Position numbers and translations under genes: made by a program. Below the pieces are notes generated by a model. It was not told the DNA's origin. It did no database searches and worked only from the letters and a program-made list of their open reading frames with translations. From UBA7185 sp964606855 (lineage in GTDB: Bacteria > Bacillota > Peptococcia > Peptococcales > Peptococcaceae), in contig CAZSHM010000033.1 in the NCBI GenBank assembly GCA_964606855.1, forward strand, positions 1 to 20,838: a stretch of DNA of 20,838 bases, given 5' to 3'. Positions 15,044 through 20,838 of this stretch are shown piece by piece. Within the stretch, counting starts at the first letter, position 1. Every line of letters begins with the position of its first letter.

Positions 15044-15856
15044 ATGAAGAAAAGATGGATGAAGATTCTGGCCGTCGCGATGGTCGCCGGCTTGGCACTC
15101 ACGGCTTGCGGCGGCGGAGGAGATCAGGAGCAGGATCAGCAGGCGGGCGCCGAGGGAATGGTCTACGCCGTGGAGCTGGGCTCGGCCGGCGAGGCTGCCG
15201 CGCAGGAGCAAGGGTTCGAGTACAATGCCGTATCCTCCCAGAGCGACGCGCTGATGGAAGTGGAGTCCGGCAACTCTGACGCGGCCATCATCGACCTTCT
15301 GATGGCGGGCGCGATGATCGGCGAGGGCACCAGCTATCCGGATCTGGTCTACACCGACGCGCTGACCAGCGAGGAGTACGGGGTCGGCTGCCGCAAGGGC
15401 TCCGACTTGGCATCCTACATCAACATGGTTTTGAGCCAGAGCTACGCGGACGGCTCGATGCAGGAGATCGCGACCACATACGGTGTGCAGGAGTCGCTCC
15501 TGGAGCAGCCGGAGAGTGAGTTCACCCCCGCCGAGAGCGACAGCGACGTGGCCTACATCCAGGGAAAGGGCACGCTGATCGTCGGCATCACCGAGTTCGC
15601 GCCGATGGATTACAAGGACGAGAATGGCAACTGGATCGGGTTTGACGCGGACATGGCCCGCAAGGTCGCGGAATCTCTGGGTGTCGAAGCGCAGTTCGTC
15701 GTCATCGACTGGGACAACAAAGTGATGGAGTTGGACTCCAAGAACATCGATGTGGTCTGGAACGGCATGACGCTGACCAGCGAAGTGACCAACGCCATGG
15801 AGTGCACGAACGCCTACTGCAACAACGCGCAGGTGATCGTCGTTCCGGCGGAATAA
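15044..15856 (+). CDS. Amino-acid-type substrate-binding lipoprotein, circularly permuted
   Basis: This 270-aa lipoprotein has a signal peptide ending LALTAC, with Cys22 as the lipidated residue. It belongs to the family 3 solute-binding proteins of polar amino acid importers, but the halves are in swapped order. Residues 39-155 read like the second half of a normal protein (VELGSAGEAAAQE, AAIIDLLMAGAM, TSEEYGVGCRKGSDL, SYADGSMQEIATTYG). After a linker, residues 176-270 read like the normal first half (GTLIVGITEFAPMDY, KDENGNWIGFDADMAR, VVIDWDNKVMELDSKN, WNGMTLTSE, NNAQVIVVPAE), and the protein ends where the hinge strand normally crosses. The usual TPER Arg that binds the ligand carboxylate is replaced (TSEV, Val248). 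ATG 15044 follows GGAGGG; an upstream in-frame ATG at 14990 overlaps the -10 box. It heads the importer operon. Confidence 0.85.
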   Translation: MKKRWMKILAVAMVAGLALTACGGGGDQEQDQQAGAEGMVYAVELGSAGEAAAQEQGFEYNAVSSQSDALMEVESGNSDAAIIDLLMAGAMIGEGTSYPDLVYTDALTSEEYGVGCRKGSDLASYINMVLSQSYADGSMQEIATTYGVQESLLEQPESEFTPAESDSDVAYIQGKGTLIVGITEFAPMDYKDENGNWIGFDADMARKVAESLGVEAQFVVIDWDNKVMELDSKNIDVVWNGMTLTSEVTNAMECTNAYCNNAQVIVVPAE

Positions 15857-16200
15857 GCGAATCAGGCGGCCTCTCCGGGCGCGCTGCGCACGAGAGGCGA
15901 ATGGAGGAAAACGGCTTGCCTGTACCGTTTGTCCGGGAGGCTTTGCCGGCGCAATAGTCTGCATGTGTGAGGCCCCGCGAGGGTGCGGGACTTGTGCGGA
16001 ACGCGAAAGGCGCTGCCGCGGCGGCGATCATGACCGACGCGGCGGCGTCTTTCTTGTTTGCGCTCGCCTCCGCGGGCGGAGGATCGGTCGCGGCACGATG
16101 GGGCAGAACCGCGCAAAGGCGGAGCGGAGGGCAAAAAGGGGATGCGGCACAGGCCGCGCGGCCGCGCGGCGGGGGATTGATGGAGACGGGGGAGAACGCG
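15857..16200 (+). other. Long GC-rich gap with several hairpins inside the ABC operon
   Basis: No convincing gene lies in this 344-base gap between binding protein and permease. It contains hairpins: GCCTCTC (15869-15875) with GAGAGGC (15892-15898), AAACGG (15909-15914) with CCGTTT (15925-15930), CCTCCGC (16067-16073) with GCGGAGG (16076-16082), and a tandem self-complementary GGCCGCGC (16152-16167). None has a U tract. They may stabilise the upstream message or lower permease expression. An open frame in phase with the permease starts at 15967 but looks non-coding. A tiny ORF at 15901-15957 (18 codons) is possible but unsupported. Confidence 0.55.
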
Positions 16201-16851
16201 ATGTTTTGGAATGTGACAATCGGAATGTTGGAGAGTTTCTGCACCACTTTCGAGATCTTTATCCTGACACTTTTGTTTTCGCTGCCGCTGGGACTGCTCC
16301 TGGCGCTGGGGACGCTGAGCCGCTGGAACTTGCTGCGCGGTGCCATCCACACGGTGGTCTGGGTGGTGCGCGGCACACCTCTGATGCTGCAGCTGATCGC
16401 TTTCTTTTATATTCCGGGGATTCTGGGCTACACCATCTGGTCCGGGCCGGAAGGGCGCATGACCGCCACGGTGGTGGCCTTCACGCTCAACTACGCCTGC
16501 TACTTTTCTGTCATCCTGCGGGGCGGCATCCAGGGTGTGCCCGTGGGCCAGCGGGAAGCGGGCGCGGTGCTGGGCATGACCAGACGGCAGGTGTTCTTTA
16601 AGATTACCTTCCTGCAGATGGTGAAACGGGTCGTGCCGCCGATGTCGAACGAGATCATCACGCTGGTCAAGGACACTTCCCTGGCACGCATCATTTCGGT
16701 CTACGAGCTGACGTTCACCGGCTATTCCTATATGAAGTCCGCGGGCCTGGTCTGGCCGCTGTTCTATACGGGCGTGTTCTATCTGCTCTTTGTCGGCGTT
16801 CTGACGCTGCTGTTCGGGTATATCGAGCGGCGGCTGTCCTATTTCCAGTGA
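16201..16851 (+). CDS. Polar amino acid ABC transporter permease
   Basis: This 216-aa inner-membrane permease is of the His/Glu/Gln (HisM/GlnP) family, normal in length. It has about five hydrophobic segments. Family marks are RGTPLMLQL (57-65) and the EAA loop GQREAGAVLGMTRRQVFFKI (116-135), which contacts the ATPase, followed by LVKDTSLARIISVYEL. ATG 16201 has GGGGGAG six bases upstream; the open frame reaches back to 15967 but the extension is Ala/Arg/Gly-rich and unlike the family. The protein probably works as a homodimer because only one permease gene is present. It sits 344 bases after the binding protein and 17 bases before the ATPase. Confidence 0.93.
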   Translation: MFWNVTIGMLESFCTTFEIFILTLLFSLPLGLLLALGTLSRWNLLRGAIHTVVWVVRGTPLMLQLIAFFYIPGILGYTIWSGPEGRMTATVVAFTLNYACYFSVILRGGIQGVPVGQREAGAVLGMTRRQVFFKITFLQMVKRVVPPMSNEIITLVKDTSLARIISVYELTFTGYSYMKSAGLVWPLFYTGVFYLLFVGVLTLLFGYIERRLSYFQ

Positions 16852-16868
16852 GGAAGGAGAGGTGCGGC

Positions 16869-17642
16869 ATGGCATTCTTGGAAGTTTCGCATATCGAAAA
16901 GCATTTCGGCAGCACACAGGTGCTGCGGGATGTCAGCTTTTCCCTGGAGGAAGGCAGCACGCTTGCGATCATCGGATCCTCCGGCTCCGGCAAGACGACA
17001 CTCCTGCGGTGTCTCAATTTCCTGGAACAGGCCGACGGGGGCAGTATCTCCGTGCGCGGAGAGACACTCTTTGACGCGGCCTGGCCCGCGTCGGAGCGGG
17101 AGAAGGATCTGCGCGCCAAGCGGCTGCATTTTGGCCTGGTCTTTCAGTCGTTCAATCTGTTTCCCCAGTACACCGCGCTGCAGAATGTGACACTGGCGGA
17201 GGAACTGATGGCCAAGGAGCAGAAGACGCTCAAGCAGCGCAGGGCGGAGATCGAGGAGCACGGGCGGCAGCTCCTGGCGCAGATGGGTCTGCTGGACCGC
17301 GCGGGGCATTATCCGCATCAGCTCTCCGGCGGGCAGCAGCAGCGCGTGGCCATCGCGCGGGCCCTGGCGCTGGAGCCGGACATTCTCTGCTTTGATGAGC
17401 CGACCTCCGCGCTCGATCCAGAGCTGACCGGAGAGGTGCTCCGGGTGATCCGCGCACTGGCCGAGAAGAAGACGACGATGGTCATCGTCACGCACGAGAT
17501 GGCCTTCGCGCGCGATGTGGCCGATCAGATCCTCTTTATGGACGGCGGTGTGGTGGTGGAGCAGGGGCCGGCGCGGCAGGTGATCGAGTCGCCGCGCGAG
17601 GAGCGCACCAAGCAGTTTCTCTCCCGCTACAAGGAGAGCTGA
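16869..17642 (+). CDS. Polar amino acid ABC transporter ATP-binding protein
   Basis: This 257-aa ABC ATPase drives the importer from the cytoplasmic side. Visible motifs are Walker A GSSGSGKT (36-43), Q-loop Gln93 in VFQSFNLFPQ, signature LSGGQQQRVAIARAL (152-166), Walker B DILCFDE (171-177) with the D-loop SALDPE, and His199 in VTHEM. The closest relatives by pattern are GlnQ/HisP type ATPases. ATG 16869 is preceded by AAGGAGA at good spacing; an in-frame GTG at 16848 would overlap the permease stop. It is the last gene of the importer operon. Confidence 0.95.
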   Translation: MAFLEVSHIEKHFGSTQVLRDVSFSLEEGSTLAIIGSSGSGKTTLLRCLNFLEQADGGSISVRGETLFDAAWPASEREKDLRAKRLHFGLVFQSFNLFPQYTALQNVTLAEELMAKEQKTLKQRRAEIEEHGRQLLAQMGLLDRAGHYPHQLSGGQQQRVAIARALALEPDILCFDEPTSALDPELTGEVLRVIRALAEKKTTMVIVTHEMAFARDVADQILFMDGGVVVEQGPARQVIESPREERTKQFLSRYKES

Positions 17643-17742
17643 TGCCGCCGCACGGCCGCGCATCGGCCGCGCCGCTCTGGAAGGCGCGCGGTGCCCGGGC
17701 GGATTCGGAGTCGGCGCATAACAAAAAAGCAGCCTCCGGGAT

Positions 17743-17766
17743 GGCGCGGACGCCAAGTCCGCCGCC
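17743..17766 (+). terminator. Possible terminator after the ABC operon
   Basis: GGCG (17743-17746) and CGGAC (17747-17751) pair with GTCCG (17757-17761) and CGCC (17763-17766), with one bulged C and a GCCAA loop. The tail is CTTTGTGGG, a poor U tract, so the function is uncertain. Confidence 0.35.
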
Positions 17767-17837
17767 CTTTGTGGGTTGAAATTAGGGATTTTGGGAAAAG
17801 GGCAATTTTAGCTGACAAACTTCAAGCGGAACAACAC

Positions 17838-17884
17838 AAAACGGTCATGTAAGAGCGGAAATGCTCCTGCATGACCGTTTTTTT
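17838..17884 (+). terminator. Strong intrinsic terminator
   Basis: AAAACGGTCATG (17838-17849) pairs perfectly with CATGACCGTTTT (17870-17881), with an inner GAGC (17853-17856) and GCTC (17863-17866) hairpin and seven Ts (17878-17884). It would end read-through from the ABC operon and insulate the genes to its right. Confidence 0.9.
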
Positions 17885-17889
17885 ATGCC

Positions 17890-17919
17890 CTGACAGACAC
17901 AGAAAGTTATCAATTTATA
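17890..17919 (+). promoter_or_regulatory. Possible promoter for the small-gene pair
   Basis: CTGACA (17890-17895) resembles a -35 box and TTTATA (17914-17919) lies 18 bases downstream. The -10 match is modest. Transcription would begin near 17926, the first base of the candidate pseudoknot. Confidence 0.4.
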
Positions 17920-17925
17920 TCTCAC

Positions 17926-17987
17926 ATATCGCTTGCTATTCCTCCCGAAAAGAGCGATATATGTACCTACCAAAAACAAAGGAGGAA
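17926..17987 (+). promoter_or_regulatory. Candidate H-type pseudoknot masking a ribosome binding site
   Basis: ATATCGCT (17926-17933) pairs perfectly with AGCGATAT (17953-17960). The loop contains TTCCTCC (17939-17945), perfectly complementary to GGAGGAA (17981-17987), the ribosome binding site of the gene at 17994. The connecting strand 17961-17980 is A-rich, as in known H-type pseudoknots. The fold would block translation of that gene. This is read from complementarity only. Confidence 0.5.
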
Positions 17988-17993
17988 CAGCCC

Positions 17994-18227
17994 ATGTGGA
18001 GCGAAGGAACAATCGGAATACCGGGAAGAAAGTCAATATGCCATTACTGGGTAAAACATTATGACGAGCCGAGCGAAGAATTCGGCATTGACGGAGGCAG
18101 AATCAGCAAACTGATGATTAAGATTGACGGCAGGATTGCCGCCAATTATGACCGGGGCTGGGATATGAAGCCTGTAGACGAGGATGTACGGCTTGCCTGC
18201 GGCATCCTGCTCAAGGAATACAACTAA
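17994..18227 (+). CDS. Small conserved protein of mobile-element type
   Basis: This 77-aa protein begins MWSEGTIGIPGRKSICHYWV and continues with EEFGIDGGRISKLMIKIDG and an ending LLKEYN. I recall similar short proteins on integrative conjugative elements of Clostridia (a DUF7678-like family); the family name is from memory and its function is unknown. No signal peptide or membrane segment is present. ATG 17994 follows AAAGGAGG by eight bases; an earlier in-frame ATG at 17961 lacks such a site. The second small gene starts 13 bases after the stop, and its ribosome binding site begins inside the stop codon, so the two are probably translated from one message. Confidence 0.75.
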   Translation: MWSEGTIGIPGRKSICHYWVKHYDEPSEEFGIDGGRISKLMIKIDGRIAANYDRGWDMKPVDEDVRLACGILLKEYN

Positions 18228-18240
18228 GGAGGCAAACGAT

Positions 18241-18465
18241 ATGGTACGGAAAATGAATCTGGACGGAACGACGAGAAAGGCGCTTGTGGCCGCCATCGAG
18301 GGACTGACCGGTGAGAAAGCGGTCTACCGCAGAATGCCGACCTGCAACTATGACATCGGTGATATCACGGTTTTGAAAGACGGGAGCGTAGACTTTCCAG
18401 ACGGCTCGGATATCATCGAGCGGCTCACAAGGCTGAACAACCAGGCGTTCAGGCTTACGGAATAA
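18241..18465 (+). CDS. Small protein, possibly shortened mobile-element family member
   Basis: This 74-aa protein begins MVRKMNLDGTTRKALVAAIE and contains MPTCNYDIGDITVLKDGSVD. The opening resembles the N-terminal domain of longer proteins annotated as virulence-related on phages and integrative elements of Clostridia (from memory). Those are often more than 200 residues, so this may be a natural short form or a truncation. ATG 18241 follows AAGGAGG by eight bases. Function unknown. Downstream lies a convergent gene and a hairpin terminator. Confidence 0.7.
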   Translation: MVRKMNLDGTTRKALVAAIEGLTGEKAVYRRMPTCNYDIGDITVLKDGSVDFPDGSDIIERLTRLNNQAFRLTE

Positions 18466-18495
18466 AAACCTTTGGCATAGGTCAGAAATACAGAA

Positions 18496-18526
18496 AGCCA
18501 CACGGGAACTGTATCCCTGTGTGGCT
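18496..18526. terminator. Terminator between convergent genes
   Basis: AGCCACAC (18496-18503) plus GGG pairs with CCC plus GTGTGGCT (18519-18526), with one bulged T. On the minus strand the hairpin is followed by a U-rich stretch (TTTCTGTATTTCT), so it best serves the leftward Res-like gene. Confidence 0.65.
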
Positions 18527-18561
18527 CTGTCTTGATATTGCTGCTGTAGCTTATACGAAGT

Positions 18562-20778
18562 CTACAGTACATCATCGATTGCTACCCAATGTTCATCCGC
18601 CATATCTTCCGCAAAAACCGTATTATTAAGATACAGCCGGTTATCCTTATCGCGAACGAAACCCCAATGAAGTTCGTGCTCTTCGGCGTACAGTTTGAAA
18701 GCATTGAATTTGTTTTCTATCTGCCGATCAATATTTTTGTCCTGCCCATGGCTTTCGCCGCCTTTGGTTTCAATTACCCAGACCGTCCCGTCCGTCATCA
18801 TCACAATGTAATCGGCATAGAAAAGCCACTGATGCTGAATTGCGTCTATATAGACGATTGAAAAATACTGCTGCCCGGTATCACCGTTCTTGTATACCCA
18901 TTCGATGTCATTCCTGCCCTCACAATACTGTTCAAACAGCACCTCCGATGTGCTGCGTACCAAGCTGGTGGCATAACCGGAGGTGTATTCCCGGTAGGCG
19001 TTGCTTAGGTATTCTATCTCGTTTTTCACACCCGGATCATAGCGAAAAAAATCCTGCTCAGGAATATGAAAGACAGATTTTTTCGGATGAAGGAGCATAC
19101 TGGTCTGCTGTGCCATATCCGATGTCACTTCGCGAAATTCCTCTTTCAGCAAATGCGCATTATTGATGACAAACGCATAGAACTCCGCGGTTTCAAGGCT
19201 CAGCAGCTTGTATCTGTTCGAACCGCTGCCCTTGCGGAAAAGCCGCTCAAGAATCGTCTTTACCTTGGCGGTAGGCATTCCGATAGCGGATTTGATGGAG
19301 TCCACGCAGTGGAGCAGTTCCATTCCATGCCTGTGCGTGTCTACTTTTCTCCGTGTACTGTAGTAGTTCGTGCTTTCTGCTACCATATCTGTCCGAACAT
19401 ACTCGCCATAGAGAACCTGACCGACGATTTCGTTGCCTAAGCGGTATCCTGCCGCCTCTAACCGCAGTCGGTTATCGGCCCTGGCAGAACAAAGACCGTA
19501 TTTTTTGACCAGAGCGTTGTGTATTTTATATAGCACTTCCCGCTCTCCGAGACCGTCAAATTCCTGGTCACGTATTTGCTTTTCCAAAGTGAAAGTTTTG
19601 CATTTTTCTTTTAAGAACAATCTGCGTGTCTCATATGCCTTGTCCATGTTTGAGAGCAGCCCCGACTTATACTTCTCATCGAAGGTATACACATAGCAGA
19701 AGTCAAGAAGGTCATCCTCGTAGTGATGTGCCTCCGGCATACGGCGAATACGTCCGATGGTCTGAATCTCAAACTGCTCGCTCATTCCCTCACGCAGTTT
19801 GACAAGGATTTTAGCGCGAGGGCAGTCCCAGCCTGTGCTGATAGCCTGCTTCATGAGCAGAAATACAGGTATGCCGTCGTTTTCTGTAAGATTATCCGGA
19901 AGATCCTTCTTATCCTCACTCATCCAGATGCTGACCATCCCGTTATCATAGGTGTATCCCATTAATTCGAGTTTTCGCTCCACAGCAGCTATGGTTTCCG
20001 GTCTTCCATTCGGAAACTGGATCAATACGAGCGGGCGGATGGCTTTCCCGATTTCCTGGTAGCGGGAGGCAATGGTTTTCCGCTTTTCATCGGCAAGGTC
20101 AAGGAGGTAGTCATAGTCATCCGTAATCTCCAGATTATCCTCTATTCCCTCATTCACATACAGTGCCTTGGTAATCAGGCCCGCCTCAATCACATCCACT
20201 TCGTCAATTTCGAAGAACTCGTATCTCTTGTTCTGGACGGCTGTCGCGCTGACGCGGACGATGTGCCGGGCGGAAAAAGCGTCAATAATCGTTTTGGCCT
20301 TTGCGGTATTATTGGAATGTTCCTCATCTATGACTACGATAAATTCCACACCGCTTCGGTGCGCGTCCGCAATGCGGTCAAACAGATTCTTCCGTTCACT
20401 GTCACGAATGGCGGTATTGCCTTTTTTTGTGACAAGCTCCCAGTTGATAAATGTGGTGCTGCCCGGTGTAAAACCTCCGGCAAGAGCCTCAAATAGATTT
20501 TGTGTCGTGCGTCCCGGAGCAAGTTTCCGCATTTTTTCCCGGCTCTGTTCTTCCAGGTCACCCTTTCCTGGACACAACCAGATAAATGCCGTGTCCCCCG
20601 ACACATTCGTCAAATACTTATCCACAAAATCAATCAGAATAATCGTCTTCCCAGACCCAGTGGGAGCCTTCATGATAACAGTCTGCTTGCTTGCGTTGTT
20701 CTCAGTCAGGTCAAGGAGTTTCATGACGGCTTTTTCCTGGAATTCGAACAGGCTGATGTTTAATCCGGTGTTCACCAT
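18562..20778 (-). CDS. Type III restriction Res-like helicase-nuclease
   Basis: This 738-aa protein has the superfamily 2 helicase core and C-terminal nuclease of type III restriction Res subunits. Helicase motifs are Walker A APTGSGKT (38-45), motif II DEEH (151-154), motif III SAT (177-179), FLLMKQAISTGWDCPRA (307-322), and motif VI QTIGRIRRMPE (339-349). The nuclease has the PD-(D/E)xK pattern: Asp656 in FYADYIVM, Glu670 and Lys672 in WVIETKGGE. All key residues look intact. It is shorter than classic Res subunits such as EcoP15I (over 900 aa), so a compact relative is likely. Its start codon overlaps the stop of an upstream gene (ATGGTGA), as expected for an operon whose methyltransferase or other partner lies beyond the window. 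Composition is more AT-rich than the host genes to the left. Confidence 0.85.
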   Translation of the reverse strand: MVNTGLNISLFEFQEKAVMKLLDLTENNASKQTVIMKAPTGSGKTIILIDFVDKYLTNVSGDTAFIWLCPGKGDLEEQSREKMRKLAPGRTTQNLFEALAGGFTPGSTTFINWELVTKKGNTAIRDSERKNLFDRIADAHRSGVEFIVVIDEEHSNNTAKAKTIIDAFSARHIVRVSATAVQNKRYEFFEIDEVDVIEAGLITKALYVNEGIEDNLEITDDYDYLLDLADEKRKTIASRYQEIGKAIRPLVLIQFPNGRPETIAAVERKLELMGYTYDNGMVSIWMSEDKKDLPDNLTENDGIPVFLLMKQAISTGWDCPRAKILVKLREGMSEQFEIQTIGRIRRMPEAHHYEDDLLDFCYVYTFDEKYKSGLLSNMDKAYETRRLFLKEKCKTFTLEKQIRDQEFDGLGEREVLYKIHNALVKKYGLCSARADNRLRLEAAGYRLGNEIVGQVLYGEYVRTDMVAESTNYYSTRRKVDTHRHGMELLHCVDSIKSAIGMPTAKVKTILERLFRKGSGSNRYKLLSLETAEFYAFVINNAHLLKEEFREVTSDMAQQTSMLLHPKKSVFHIPEQDFFRYDPGVKNEIEYLSNAYREYTSGYATSLVRSTSEVLFEQYCEGRNDIEWVYKNGDTGQQYFSIVYIDAIQHQWLFYADYIVMMTDGTVWVIETKGGESHGQDKNIDRQIENKFNAFKLYAEEHELHWGFVRDKDNRLYLNNTVFAEDMADEHWVAIDDVL

Positions 20779-20838
20779 GTCTCCCCCGCCTCCTGCAGCT
20801 CAAATTTGAAATAGTTGTCCGGGATAACGTGCATTTCC
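20772..20838 (-). CDS. C-terminal end of a gene upstream of the Res-like gene (partial)
   Basis: On the minus strand the last 21 codons read EMHVIPDNYFKFELQEAGET plus W and stop at TGA (20772-20774), which overlaps the Res-like start codon by three bases beyond the ATG. The frame is open to the window edge. The overlap and the ribosome-binding GGAGG within this end suggest translational coupling. In type III systems the methyltransferase gene usually precedes res, but this short piece does not identify it. Confidence 0.55.
   Translation of the reverse strand, partial: EMHVIPDNYFKFELQEAGETW

Larger units (their letters stand above)
17643..17993. other. Boundary region between host operon and AT-rich accessory DNA
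   Basis: This 351-base gap has no gene. Its left part is GC-rich like the host genes and its right part is AT-rich. It holds an A6 tract with a GCAGCCTCC arm (17723-17737) lacking its partner, a hairpin at 17743-17766, a strong terminator (17838-17884), a possible promoter (17890-17919) and a candidate pseudoknot leader (17926-17987). The composition change lies between about 17720 and 17820. Confidence 0.55.

Noticed and set aside
15901..15957. 18-codon ORF in the ABC operon gap
   Set aside because: It overlaps a hairpin, has only a weak upstream purine run and shows no resemblance to known leader peptides.
15967..16200. N-terminal extension of the ABC permease
   Set aside because: The frame is open but the residues are Ala/Arg/Gly-rich and unlike the family, while ATG 16201 has a good ribosome binding site and gives normal length.
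1..20838. CRISPR array
   Set aside because: No regularly spaced repeats of 20-40 bases were seen anywhere in the window.

Overview
The window looks like a chromosomal segment of a GC-rich Clostridia-type Firmicute, possibly of the Oscillospiraceae/Lachnospiraceae kind. Pointers are the tig-clpP-clpX gene order, strong AGGAGG ribosome binding sites, a tRNA without encoded CCA, a short lipoprotein signal ending LTAC, and an aldo/keto reductase with ferredoxin-type cysteines. The taxonomic call is inference; no rRNA or other marker is present.

Layout from left to right. (1) tRNA-Ala(CGC) with a consensus-like promoter and a hairpin terminator (27-220). (2) A rightward cluster of two aldo/keto reductases and a LysR regulator (416-3697). 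The LysR frame is broken at a run of seven Gs. (3) A perfect bidirectional terminator, then a leftward pair: a type I phosphodiesterase/alkaline phosphatase superfamily enzyme followed by an SLC13-type permease (3906-7593). (4) Leftward feoA-feoB ferrous iron transport (7910-10191) with its own promoter. (5) Leftward tig-clpP-clpX protein quality control operon (10509-13741). (6) A leftward stand-alone serine recombinase (13924-14628). (7) A rightward polar amino-acid-type ABC importer: binding lipoprotein, permease, ATPase (15044-17642). (8) From about 17.7-17.8 kb onward, more AT-rich DNA of accessory character: two small proteins of integrative-element type, then a convergent type III restriction Res-like helicase-nuclease and the last codons of its upstream partner at the window edge.

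How they work together. The two aldo/keto reductases are tandem and complementary: the first keeps the catalytic tetrad but has no Fe-S cysteines, and the second has two cysteine clusters but has lost the catalytic Tyr and Lys. The phosphodiesterase and permease may form a hydrolyse-then-import pair. feoA and feoB, and tig and clpP, overlap by four bases and are probably translationally coupled. The ABC importer has the usual three components, but its binding protein appears circularly permuted: the second-lobe half comes first and the first-lobe half comes last.

The most notable observations are the circularly permuted binding protein, the candidate H-type pseudoknot that would sequester the ribosome binding site of the small gene at 17994, and the complementary degeneration of the aldo/keto reductase pair. 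No CRISPR array, rRNA or complete insertion sequence was seen. Base composition was judged by eye, not computed. Gaps under 300 bases not listed separately: 221-415 holds GC-rich sequence and the reductase ribosome binding site; 13858-13923, downstream of the recombinase, holds a weak hairpin and a T5 run on the minus strand that is not convincing as a terminator.
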